From the NCBI RefSeq assembly GCF_000002425.4, contig NC_037253.1:16570407-16634406 (forward strand): a stretch of 64,000 bases of DNA, given 5' to 3'. The stretch comes from Physcomitrium patens. Its lineage: Eukaryota; Streptophyta; Bryopsida; Funariales; Funariaceae. The notes under the pieces were generated by a model, which worked only from the letters and a program-made list of their open reading frames with translations, had not been told where the DNA came from and did not search any database. Shown piece by piece: positions 25,150 to 34,404 of this stretch. The translations under genes and the position numbers were made by a program. Position 1 is the stretch's first letter. Each line of letters opens with the position of its first letter.

Positions 25150-26128
25150 CATCCCAATATTTGACTTTAGCCTCTTCTATAAAAATCCTCCTTGTAATAC
25201 GAACCTATATATTTTTTTCATGATCTATTTAAATTTTTCAATTCATCGATTAATATACTTGGTTAATGTACTCAAATGATGTCCAATATCCAATAACTCT
25301 TTTTTATAATTTTTTTCATGAAATGGCTTATCTTCTTTGTTTAATTGTGCAATCGAATAAAATTTTGTACCTACATCATTAATATCCTCAATTATTTCAT
25401 CTTCTCTATCATATATTACTCAAGATAAGATATTTGCTATCAGATTGTCTTTTTTTGCAACAAGCCTAAATTTTGGATTTAATGACTTGATATAAACAAT
25501 CTATCTCAACATCACAATATTTGATATTGTACAATTGATAATCATTCCAAGTAAAGACAAATAATCTGTTTCAATTACCACCATTGCTCCAATCAAATAA
25601 TCTTTTCTAACTTTTATAGCTGAAACAATTCCTTATGGTTCTCTTTTCACTTGTGAATATGCATGTTGGCAAGTACTTAAAACCTTAGCTCCAAATCATA
25701 CTACAAATCTGTATCCATTTGAATCATCTTGACCTACAGTCCATCCAATGGTAATTGGACTAATATCCATTGTAAGAATAACTAGTCTATTGTACTTATA
25801 ATCAATTTTTTTCAATACTAGAGGCAATATCAATAATTTCTTTAATCTTTGCATTACTTTAATATACTTTTTTTTCCATTTAAATCAATAGCCTTTGCGT
25901 AATAGTTCATATAATAGATGTGCTATGTGAGCATAATAAAGTATTCAAATACGACAAAATACACATGAATCTAAAAACCTAAAAACCTCTATTAAAGAAC
26001 TGCAATTCTCTTTCATTCATCCAATTGTATCAACCTTGGTTGGATATGATTTTCTTCCATAAAATCCACATAAATGTCCAACAATCACAACCTCTTGTAT
26101 TTCAAATGTAGATTTTGCATCCAATAAT
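25150..26128 (-). pseudogene. TE-E RT end and RNase H, broken
   Basis: The reading starting at 26128 gives EVVIVGHLCGFYGRKSYP, the connection block after RT. RNase H pieces follow (TMDISPITIGWTV, IVSAIKVRKDYLIGA, VIETDYLSLLGMI) with stops between. It continues directly from the RT fragment at 38807-39438 across the TE-B insertion, whose target duplication ATAAT marks the junction. Confidence 0.75.
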
Positions 26129-26549
26129 TGTTAGAGACATAATCCTTAGAACCTTCTGAGACAAGTTTCTAGAACCTTCTAGAACCAAGTCTCTAGAACC
26201 TTCTAGAAGCTTCTTAGTTGGTAGAAGATATTAGGGACATAGTCCTTAGAACCTTCTAGAGATAAGTTTCTAGAACCTTCAAGAGATAAGTTTCTAGAAC
26301 CTTCTAGAAACAAGTCTCTAGAACCTTTTAGAAGCTTCTTAGTTGGTAGAAGTTCCTTGCGAAGCTTCCTAAATAGGAGTATATATTAGAATCGAGGCTG
26401 AAGAGTTCTTCAATCTCAACAACACATCTCTTCGAGCTCTAGTTCACCTCTCTGGTGTTGTTCTTGTATTCATCTGATTAATCTAGTTCTTACCAATTCT
26501 TCTTGAACTTCTTGTTAGACCTCGAGTATGTATTTCTGTGTCCGTGACA
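26129..26549 (+). repeat. 5' LTR of TE-B
   Basis: Begins TGTTAGAGACATAATCC, ends TCCGTGACA. U3 contains heat-shock-element arrays (26167-26184 and 26196-26213) and a tandem duplication of the block starting at TTAGGGACATAG (about 26230). A TATATATT box near 26382 precedes the R region. Confidence 0.9.
26167..26213. promoter_or_regulatory. Heat-shock-element array in TE-B LTR
   Basis: TTCtaGAAccTTCtaGAA at 26167-26184 and GAAccTTCtaGAAgcTTC at 26196-26213 are each four perfectly spaced alternating GAA/TTC units, the established heat shock factor binding pattern. The 3' LTR keeps TTCtaGAAccTTCtaGAA at 38443-38460. Upstream of the TATA box, as expected for an enhancer. Function is inferred. Confidence 0.6.
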
Positions 26550-26660
26550 ATTTATCTAGACTTCAGTCACCTCAGATATTAGAGTTAGTTTCTTCCTCGT
26601 TAGAGTGGGAATTATCCCTCTGCTTGGAAGTGTACTAGCATTTTAGAGGTTGCGAATTAC

Positions 26661-27134
26661 TGTTAGGGACATAGTTCTTAGACCTTTCTAGAGACAAGTT
26701 TCTAGAACCTTCTAGAAAGAAGTCTCTAGAAACTTCCAGAAGATTCCTTGAATATTCTCTTAGAATATTCTTTAAAGTTTCCCTAAAGATTCTTTGAAGA
26801 TTCCCTAAAGATTCTCTTAGAAGGCTCTAAAAGATTCTTAGAATATTCTAGTAGATTCTAGGAAGTTACTTAAGAAACTTCCTAGCTCTTGGGTAGTTGC
26901 TCGAGAAGCTTCATAGTTCTTGGGAAGCTTCTTGATGCGCTTCCTTAGAACCATAGGCCAGTAGTATATATAGGAGTCAAGGCTAAAGAGTTCTTCAGTC
27001 TCGACAACACATCTCTTGAAGCTCTAGCTCAATTCTCTTGGCATTGCTCTTGTACTCATCTGATAATCTAGTTCTTGTCATTTCTTCTTGAACTTCTTGT
27101 TTAGATTTCTTGTTTGTATTTTTGGTCCGTGACA
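26661..27134 (+). repeat. 5' LTR of TE-A
   Basis: Begins TGTTAGGGACATAG and ends GGTCCGTGACA. U3 is filled with GAA/TTC pentamers. TATATATA lies at 26965-26972, and the predicted transcript start, CAGTCTCGACAA at 26996-27007, follows 31 bases after the TATA start. The 3' LTR lacks a 22-bp direct repeat (ATTCTTTGAAGATTCCC...) present here. Confidence 0.92.
26700..26746. promoter_or_regulatory. Heat-shock-element array in TE-A LTR
   Basis: TTCtaGAAccTTCtaGAA at 26700-26717 and GAAacTTCcaGAAgaTTC at 26729-26746 are perfect four-unit heat shock elements. Further GAA/TTC pairs continue to about 26930 (GAAtaTTC, GAAgaTTC, GAAgcTTC). The 3' LTR keeps most of them. Confidence 0.6.
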
Positions 27135-27148
27135 GTTTGTCGAGACTG
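27135..27148 (+). promoter_or_regulatory. Self-complementary primer-binding site of TE-A
   Basis: TTGTCGAGACTG at 27137-27148, two bases after the LTR, is the exact reverse complement of CAGTCTCGACAA at 26996-27007, at the predicted 5' end of the mRNA. This is the arrangement used by self-priming Tf1-type retrotransposons instead of a tRNA primer. Confidence 0.7.
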
Positions 27149-27158
27149 CCTTTATCTT

Positions 27159-27532
27159 AATATCAGAGCTGAATCCTTCTTGTTTGAGAGCGGATTACCC
27201 CTCTTCTTGAAGGTATTCTAGCGCTTTACGGGTTGCGGATTACCTTCCTCTAAACTGATATTTTCTCAATCACAATATCAGAGCTTAGTTCTTTGAGGCA
27301 GAGAGTGGACTACCCCTTTCCTTGGAGATACTTGAGCGTTCTAAGGGTTGCGGATTACCCTCTCTTGGACTGATATTAATTCCTTCTTTTTGTTTAGCAT
27401 AGCTAGTAAAAAAGACCATTAACATCGATTTCAGAGCTTTGCCTTCTTGATAGAGTGTGGATTACCCCTCTTCTCGAAAGCATTGAGGCATTTTTAGAGG
27501 TTGCGGATTACCCTCCTCTAAAACTGAAATCG
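27159..27532 (+). other. Three tandem hairpin modules in the TE-A leader
   Basis: Modules at 27159-27262, 27274-27377 and 27426-27532 (104, 104 and 107 nt). The first two are closed by AATATCAG/CTGATATT, the third by CGATTTCAG/CTGAAATCG, so stem bases change on both sides together. Each includes GCGGATTACC or GGATTACCCC twice. The third has an inner stem TTTTAGAGG (27492-27500) pairing with CCTCTAAAA (27515-27523). They lie between primer site and gag, where packaging or translation signals are expected. Role unknown. Confidence 0.6.
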
Positions 27533-27666
27533 TTTAGTGTTTTTTTTTTTTTTTTTCTTTTTCTTTTCTCCGAGTAGGTTTTAGTGACAGGTAGTGCTAC
27601 AATTTTCTCCAAGAGACTTAGCAATTTCTTCTTCTGTCAAAATTTTAATCCATCTATTCTCTAAAT

Positions 27667-28713
27667 ATGGAAGTAGACCAGGTCATAGACAGTGCATCTC
27701 CACAAGTAGACAATAGAGTGGCAACTCTTGCAGATCTTCAAGCTCTTATGAATAGTATACGAAAGGAGATTACATTTCTTCGCAATCCAAGTAAAGAACC
27801 TCAAATTGATCTAGTGACCAAAGAAGCTAGACGCAAAATTCATAGCCTACAACAAGAGATTATTCGACTCAGAGAAGCAAGACATGTGTCACATACGACC
27901 CCTATGGATACTTCAAGGATTAGTACGAAAGAACCAAAAGCGAGTATGCCAGACAAGTTTGACGGAACAAGAGCCAACTTCCGAGGTTTTGTGCAACAAG
28001 TACGGCTTTACCTACGCCTATACCCTTCTCGTTATCCGAATGGATTTACCCAGGTTGCTTTCATAGGTACTCTTCTATCAAGAAATGCTCGCTCTTGATT
28101 TGCTCCACTACTGGAGAAGGATTCTCCAATATTGTACGACCTAAAGGCTTTCATAGAGAGACTTACTGCTGCGTTTGGAGATAGCGATCGAGAAAGAGTG
28201 GCTGAAAGAAAGATACAAAATCTGCGACAAGGATCACGTTCTGCTGCAATCTATGCTGCAGAATTTCAACAGCTTACATGTGATCTTGATTAGAATGATA
28301 AGGCGTTCATGACACGATTTCGATATGGACTGAGAGATGATGTCAAGAACTTATTGATCACCATGCCTAAGGCGGATACTTTAGAAGAACTTATATCTCA
28401 GGCAATTATTTGTGACAACCGCCTCTTTGAATTACGACAAGAAAGACGATCAGGCTGGAGAAATGATGGAGCATTTGCTACATTTTCAAAAGGTCCAGAG
28501 AATCACTCCACAGATCCTGAACCCATGCAAATTGATGCGGTACGTTTCAAACCCCTCACAGCTAAGGAAAGGAAGCGACGGTTTGAACAAAACTTGTGTT
28601 TATATTGCGGAGAAGCGGGCCATAAAGCTGTAGATTGTCGAAAGAAACAGAAGCCTCAAACAACAAGACTCAGGAGTACAAGCATGCAGGAAAACAAGGA
28701 CGCCCAGCCATAA
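27667..28713 (+). pseudogene. gag of TE-A, two nonsense codons
   Basis: Capsid/nucleocapsid polyprotein, about 348 codons. Starts ATG at 27667 and ends TAA at 28711-28713. A single frame runs throughout, interrupted by TGA (28096-28098) and TAG (28291-28293), both at positions that are Trp in TE-C gag, so each needs one G-to-A change. Coiled-coil-like N-terminus (residues about 20-75), capsid-like core (FDGTRANFRGFVQQ onward), CCHC zinc knuckle [14 protein letters not shown] near the end. Overlaps pol in the -1 frame. Confidence 0.9.
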
Positions 28714-31700
28714 TAGGGACCGTGCGGCTGGACATCCCAACATCCAAAATTAATCAAGGTCCCTTTCTCTCAGCTCAACCTTCAGATTGTTTTATGGTAC
28801 CTTTACATCTGGGTATTCAAGAACTACAAGTCGATGCTTTATTAGACTCGGGTGCATCCGCTTGCTTTATAGATGAAGAATTTGCCAAGCTTCACAATAT
28901 TTCTCTTGTAAAGAAACTTAAGCCTGTCCATGTAGAAGTCATAGATGGACGACCATTGTCTTCGGGCAATGTTATGCATGAAACTAAACCATTGAAGGTA
29001 CGTCTTGAAAATCATGAGAGCAATATTGTATTTAATGTTATTAAGACCCCTTCATGTCCTATCATTTTGGGACTATCTCGGCTTGATAGATATAATCCAT
29101 TGATAGATTGGAAGTTGCGGAAAGTGACATTTCCAACAAACTCCTTGAAGGTGGAATCTGTCAAGACAATGTCTAGAAACCAATCCTTGTTTATAGGTGC
29201 AAGGGCTTTCATGAAGGAAGCCAAGCAAAATACACCTCTTGTCATCTTCGCAACTCCGACTCGAGAAGATGCAATTCCAACTTTGGTTATTCCAAAGCAG
29301 TATGAAGAATTCAAAGATGTCTTTGAAAAGAAGAATGCTGATATGCTGCCAGAGCATCGACCCTATGACTGTGCCATTGAATTGCAAGAAGGAGCACAAC
29401 CACCTTTTGGACCAATCTACAATTTGTCGCAGACGGAGTTGATTGAGTTACGGAAGTACATTGACGAGAATCTAGCCAAGAACTTCATCCATCATTCGAA
29501 GTCGCCAGCTGGGGCACCAATCTTATTTGTGAAGAAGAAGGATGGCTCACTACAGATGTGCGTGCACTATCGAGGTCTCAACAAGGTGACAAAAAAGAAT
29601 CGCTACCCACTGCCTTTGATCTCTGGTCTTCTAGAACAACTTGGGCGTGCAAGGATCTTTACAAAGATTGACCTAAGGGGAGCTTACAATCTTGTGCGAA
29701 TTAAGGAAGGAGATGAATGGAAGACAGCGTTCCGAACAAGGTATGGCCATTTTGAATACAATGTCATGCCATTTGGTCTTACTAATGCTCCAGCGGTCTT
29801 TCAATACATGATGAATGACATCTTTCGAGAACATCTAGACGATTTTGTTGTCATCTATCTAGATGATATTTTGATATTTTCTAAGAACGAGGAAGAACAT
29901 GAGAAGCACGTTCGTCTGGTACTCAAAAAACTATGGGAGCGAGGACTCTATGCCAAATTGGAGAAGTGCTTATTTCACCAAACTGAGATGGAGTTTTTGG
30001 GATTCATCGCGACTACGGAAGGCTTGAAGATGGATCCAAAGAAGGTGGAAGCAATCATGTCTTGGGAAGTTCCGAAGACGGTTAGGGACGTATAATATTT
30101 TCTTGGATTGGCTAACTACTATCGGATCTTCATCAAGAATTATTCTCAAGTTGCTGCCCCCCTCACTCGGTTAACGTATAAGGACAAGCTCGAATGGGGA
30201 CCTATCGCAGAAAAAGCATTTCAAGATTTGAAGATGGTATTTACTACAGCTCCAATCTTGGTACATTCGGACTTTACAAAGGCCTTTTATTTCGAGACAG
30301 ATGCTTCGGATTTTGCTTTGGGAGCTGTAGTTTCACAGATGGGCGTAGATGAGAAGCTCCATCCAGTTGCGTTCTATTCTCAAAAATTCTCTGCTGTTGA
30401 GATCAACTATGAGATCCACGATAAGGAACTCCTTGCTATAGTAGATTCTTTCCAAGAGTGGCGCCACTTTCTCGAAAGAACTGCACATCTAGTGACCGTA
30501 TATACGAATTACAAGAATTTGGAGTATTTTATGTCGGCTCGGGTTTTGAATCGGCGTCAAGCTCGGTGGAGTATGTCGCTATCCAGGTTCGACTTTGTTA
30601 TTACTTATCGGCCTGGGAAGCAACAAGGATTGTCCAATGCATTATCAAGGAGATCATATCTTGCGCCAAAGGCTGGAGATGCAGCATTTGATGAACAGTG
30701 CACGACATTGTTGAAGCTAGAGAAATTTCGGCTCAACGCAGCTATTGTACCAATTGATGCTGACTTCCTCGACCAGGTACGGGCCGCAACCATTAAAGAT
30801 TCTCTAGCCCTTGATATCAAGGAACATGCTAGTGATGATAAATTCAAGATGGAAGGAGATCTAGTATATTTTGAAGAGCGGTTGTATATCCCAAAAAGGC
30901 CAACACGACTCCGAGTTCTTCAATCTCGTCATGACTTTCCAGCTGCGGGACATTTTGGATTCAATAAGACCTTGGAACTTATTTCCCGCGATTTCTGGTG
31001 GCCTCAAATGTGGAAGGATGTGAAAGATTTTGTTGTATCTTGTGACATTTGTTCAAGATCCAAAAACCCTCGACATCGGCCTTATGGACTTCTACAGCCA
31101 TTGCCTATTCCGCGCCGACCATGGTCTTCAGTTTCCATGGATTTTATTACGGATCTACCACCATCGAATTCATTTGACAGCATTTTTGTTGTCGTAGACT
31201 GGCTTACAAAGATGGCGCATTTTGTCCCTTGCAAGAAGACATCGTCAAGCGAAGACACAGCAAGACTCTTTCTTGATAATGTGTATCGATATCATGGTCT
31301 ACCAGATGATATCGTATCGGATCGAGGAACCCAATTTGTATCAAAGTTTTGGAAATCTCTTTTTGAAATATTGAAGGTGGATATCAAGCTTTCTTCGGCA
31401 TTTCATCCTCAAACGGACGGCCAAACAGAACGGGTGAATCAAGTTTTAGAGCAATATTTACGTTGCACCATCAACTATCAACAAGATGATTGGGTTACAT
31501 ATCTACCGCTAATCGAGTTCGCATATAACAACACCCTTCATGCGTCAGCTCAACAAACGCCATTCTTTTCCAATTATGGATACCATCCGAAGCTTGACTT
31601 ATGGAGTTCGTCAACGATTAATAATCCGACAGCTGAAGGATTGGTGAAGGAGCTTTCGCACCTTCAAACTACATTGAAGCTTCAATTGCAAACTGCCCAA

Positions 31701-32195
31701 GAATCTTACAAGACGTCTACGGACAAATTTCGGAATCAGGCACCTAAATTCACGATTGGAGACAAAGTTTGGCTGCTTCGACAAAATATTAAGACCAAGT
31801 GGCCATGTGACAAATTGGACTATCGGAGATTGGGACCATTTGTTATCCAGAAGCAGATCAATCCTGTAGCGTATCGTCTGGAGTTACCAGCTACTATGAA
31901 GGTACATCTTGTCTTTCATGTTTCTTTGTTGGAGCCTTATCGAGAATCGTCTTTTCCTGGAAGAGTACAATGTCCACCACCTAGCATAGAAATAGAGAAT
32001 CACGAAGAATACGAGATAGAAAAGGTCCTGGATTCACGGCAAAGACGGGATAAATTAGAATACTTTGTGCATTGGAGCGGTTACGATATTAATGAACGAA
32101 CATGGGAGCCGGCCAAAAATCTCGCGAATGCGCCGCAAAAGGTACAGGAGTTTGATCGACGATATCCTGAGAAATCCAAGCCGGTTCGACGATAG
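28635..32195 (+). pseudogene. pol of TE-A (protease-RT-RNase H-integrase-chromodomain), one nonsense codon
   Basis: One frame broken only by TAA at 30093-30095 where the family has Gln CAA (C-to-T). Order: aspartic protease with LLDSGASACFID; RT with FVKKKDGSLQMCV and YLDDILIFS; RNase H with ETDASDFALGAV and YEIHDKELLAI; integrase with HHCC (HDFPAAGHFGFNK ... CDICSRSK) and D-D-E at SMDFITDLP, SDRGTQF, HPQTDGQTERVNQ; GPF module (YRRLGPFVIQ); chromodomain (YEIEKVLDSRQRRDKLEYF ... HWSGYDINERTWEP). The D in the usual CVDYRG is His here. Expression needs a -1 frameshift from gag. Confidence 0.93.
28689..28731 (+). promoter_or_regulatory. Candidate -1 frameshift signal of TE-A
   Basis: GGAAAAC (28689-28695), with gag codons GAA AAC, is followed by an 8-nt spacer and the stem CCAGCC (28704-28709) / GGCTGG (28726-28731) with a 16-nt loop. 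The gag stop lies in the loop. The identical geometry occurs in TE-B and TE-C. Confidence 0.6.
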
Positions 32196-32340
32196 CTTCT
32201 TACTGAAGCTTGCTCATCCAGAAAACAGAAAAGAGGAGAGAGCACCACCAAAATTCATAGTTGATGTAGTCATTCTCTCCAAGATAGCGTAGAACTTTGT
32301 TAGTAGCCCAAGTTTGTTCTTATTGTTTTAGCCTTTGAAT

Positions 32341-32688
32341 ATGGGTAGCCAAGATACTACACTTGTCATGTCATCTCAAGCAACTAGCTCACCAAGACGA
32401 CCGCGAGATGAAGAACCGCTTGCACCACGACGACGTCGAAGGATTCTGAGCAACAGATCGCTGGTGATTGTATTTGAGGTCGAGCCTACCTACAATGGTC
32501 AGCCAGAAGGAGTGTTTGCAGGATAATTTCACAATGAAGACACGGAGGTTCATGCTTGGTCAGAAGTTGAAGGCGTGGGCCACTACCGTTGGCTTCAAGG
32601 ACCATTGAATCACTTGCCTCGTGAACAACAATTGGAGTTCATAGCAGAGGTTATGCGACAGATCTTCATTTTCTTGCGTTGGTATTGA
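32341..32688 (+). pseudogene. Third ORF of TE-A (accessory protein, unknown function), one internal stop
   Basis: ATG at 32341 to TGA at 32686-32688, 115 codons, with TAA at 32524-32526. Arg-rich stretch RRRRRI near residue 31, then a hydrophobic SLVIVFEVEP block, then the block GHYRWLQGPLNHL and a REQ-LEFI helix-like end. Homologous to the third ORFs of TE-B and TE-C. Reading continues past TAA without a frame change. I do not recognise the family; it is not an envelope protein (no signal or membrane segment). Confidence 0.7.
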
Positions 32689-32738
32689 TTGACAATAACA
32701 TTGCTTCTCGGAGACCTCGAAGCTAAAGGAGGAGGTGA

Positions 32739-33190
32739 TGTTAGGGACATAGTCCTTAGACCTTTCTAGAGACAAGTTTCTAGAACCTTCTAGAAAGAAG
32801 TCTCTAGAAACTTCCAAAAGATTCCTTGAATATTCTCTTAGAATATTCTTTAAAGATTCCCTAAAGATTCTCTTAGAAGGCTTTAGAAGATTCTTAGAAT
32901 ATTCTAGTAGATTCTAGGAAGTTACTTGAGAAGCTTCCTAGCTCTTGGGTAGTTGCTCGAGAAGCTTCATAGTTCTTGGGAAGCTTCCTGATGCGCTTCC
33001 TTAGAACCATAGGCCAGTAGTATATATAGGAGTCGAGGCTGAAGAGTTCTTCAGTCTCGACAACACATCTCTTGAAGCTCTAGCTCAATTCTCTTGGCGT
33101 TGCTCTTGTACTCATTTGATAATCTAGTTCTTGTCATTTCTTCTTGAACTTCTTGTTTAGATTTCTTGTTTGTATTTTTGGTCCGTGACA
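32739..33190 (+). repeat. 3' LTR of TE-A
   Basis: Begins TGTTAGGGACATAGTCC and ends GGTCCGTGACA, followed by target duplication ATTAC. Preceded by a purine tract. 22 bp shorter than the 5' LTR. Confidence 0.92.
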
Positions 33191-33364
33191 ATTACCCTCC
33201 TCTAAACTAATACTTCTTTTGTTACAATATTGGAGACTTATTCTTCCTGGAGAGAGTGGATTATCCCTTTTCTTAAAGCTCTTAAGGCATTTTAGAGGTT
33301 GCGGAGTACCATCCTCTAAATCAATATTGTCTTCTTGTAGAGTCAATTTTGTCCTTCTCTTAGA

Positions 33365-34389
33365 ATGGCCGGAGGCCAAGACATTAGTATGACAGAAAGT
33401 TCAGAGTTCAAGTTGGATGCTATCATGAATACCCTCGCTACGTTGTCGCAAAGAACTGCAAAGATTGAAGGAGTTGTGGCAAGGCTTCATAATGATGGAG
33501 CATCTAGGATGGCATAATCTAGGTTGCACCAGCCTCAAACTTCTGCACTTGGAGAAGCAACTTTGCCTCAGGTTTGACAAGCATTGCTGGTTCTACAACA
33601 TAAGGAGCCTCAAGTTAGCCTTCCGGATAAGTTGGATGGTATGCGTTCCAAGTTTCAAGGATTCATCAATCAAATCAGGTTGATAACAGTTTTACAGCCC
33701 GAACGCTATCCAACGGAGGAATCACATGTTGGGCTTATTGGAACCTTACTTACAGGGCAAGCTCTATCATAGTTTGGTCCTTTATTTGAGAAACGATCGT
33801 CCATACTAAACAACTTTGAAACCTTTTTGGAAGCATTTGCAGAAGCATTTGGTGAACACAACAAGGTTCGATGGACTACAACAAAGATCTGGTCACTACG
33901 ACAAGGGATGTGCTTTACATCAGTCTATGCATCGAACTTCAAGCAATTAGCATGCGACATCAATTGGGACAAAGAAGCGTTGATGAGTCAATTCTATTTG
34001 GATTTAAGGGATGATGTGAAGGATTTGGTGTTAACTCTTCCTGATCCACAAACGCTCAATGAAGCTATTAGCCAAGCTGTGAAGTGCGATAATCACCTAT
34101 TCCAATACCGCCAAGATCAACGTTCAAGACAACATACGGTTTGCCATGCTCCAACTATGTCGGCAAGTAGCATGAATACACATTCAGAGGTAGAAGACAT
34201 ACAAATTGATGCGGTACGTGTCAAATCCCTTACCCTAGAAGAAAAAAAGCAGCGTATGGAGGAAGGTCTATGCTTGTATTGTAGTGAAGAAGCCTCAAAG
34301 TTGGAAACTATCTCAAGAAGCAAAATTGACGTATTGTTAAGACTAGGGGCACGTTTGTTCAGGAAAATGAGGATGCCCAGTTACAATAG
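33365..34389 (+). pseudogene. gag of TE-B, broken
   Basis: ATG at 33365 (MAGGQDISMTESSEFKLDAI). The same frame continues through stops near 33517 (TAA), 33576 (TGA) and 33770 (TAG) to the capsid core. The zinc knuckle starts correctly (CLYCSEE) but a frameshift just after it destroys the remaining His and Cys. The original gag end, TAG at 34387-34389, lies in another frame because of that shift. Confidence 0.85.
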
Positions 34390-34404
34390 GAACAGTGCGG
34401 CTGG
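34362..34404 (+). promoter_or_regulatory. Candidate -1 frameshift signal of TE-B
   Basis: GGAAAAT at 34362-34368, 8-nt spacer, stem CCAGTT (34377-34382) / GGCTGG (34399-34404) with 16-nt loop. The two T residues still pair with G as wobble pairs, keeping six pairs despite the changes relative to TE-A. Confidence 0.55.

Larger units (their letters stand above)
26661..33190 (+). mobile_element. TE-A: nearly intact Ty3/gypsy chromovirus inserted in TE-B
   Basis: LTRs 26661-27134 (474 bp) and 32739-33190 (452 bp), differing by a 22-bp indel and roughly a dozen substitutions. Target duplication ATTAC at 26656-26660 and 33191-33195. Total 6,530 bp. Order: LTR, self-complementary primer site, three leader modules, gag, pol, third ORF, polypurine tract (AAAGGAGGAGG, about 32725-32735), LTR. 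Only three premature stops in gag and pol, plus one in the third ORF. Youngest layer of the stack. Confidence 0.95.
26575..33330 (+). other. 5' leader modules of TE-B (two, the first split by TE-A)
   Basis: Module one has its left stem near 26575-26582 (GATATTAG) and right stem near 33207-33213, with TE-A inserted in its inner loop at ATTAC. Module two is intact at 33224-33330, closed by ACAATATTGG (33224-33233) and TCAATATTGT (33321-33330), ten pairs including one G-U. Each contains the inner hairpin TTTAGAGG...CCTCTAAA around GTTGCGG. Confidence 0.55.
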
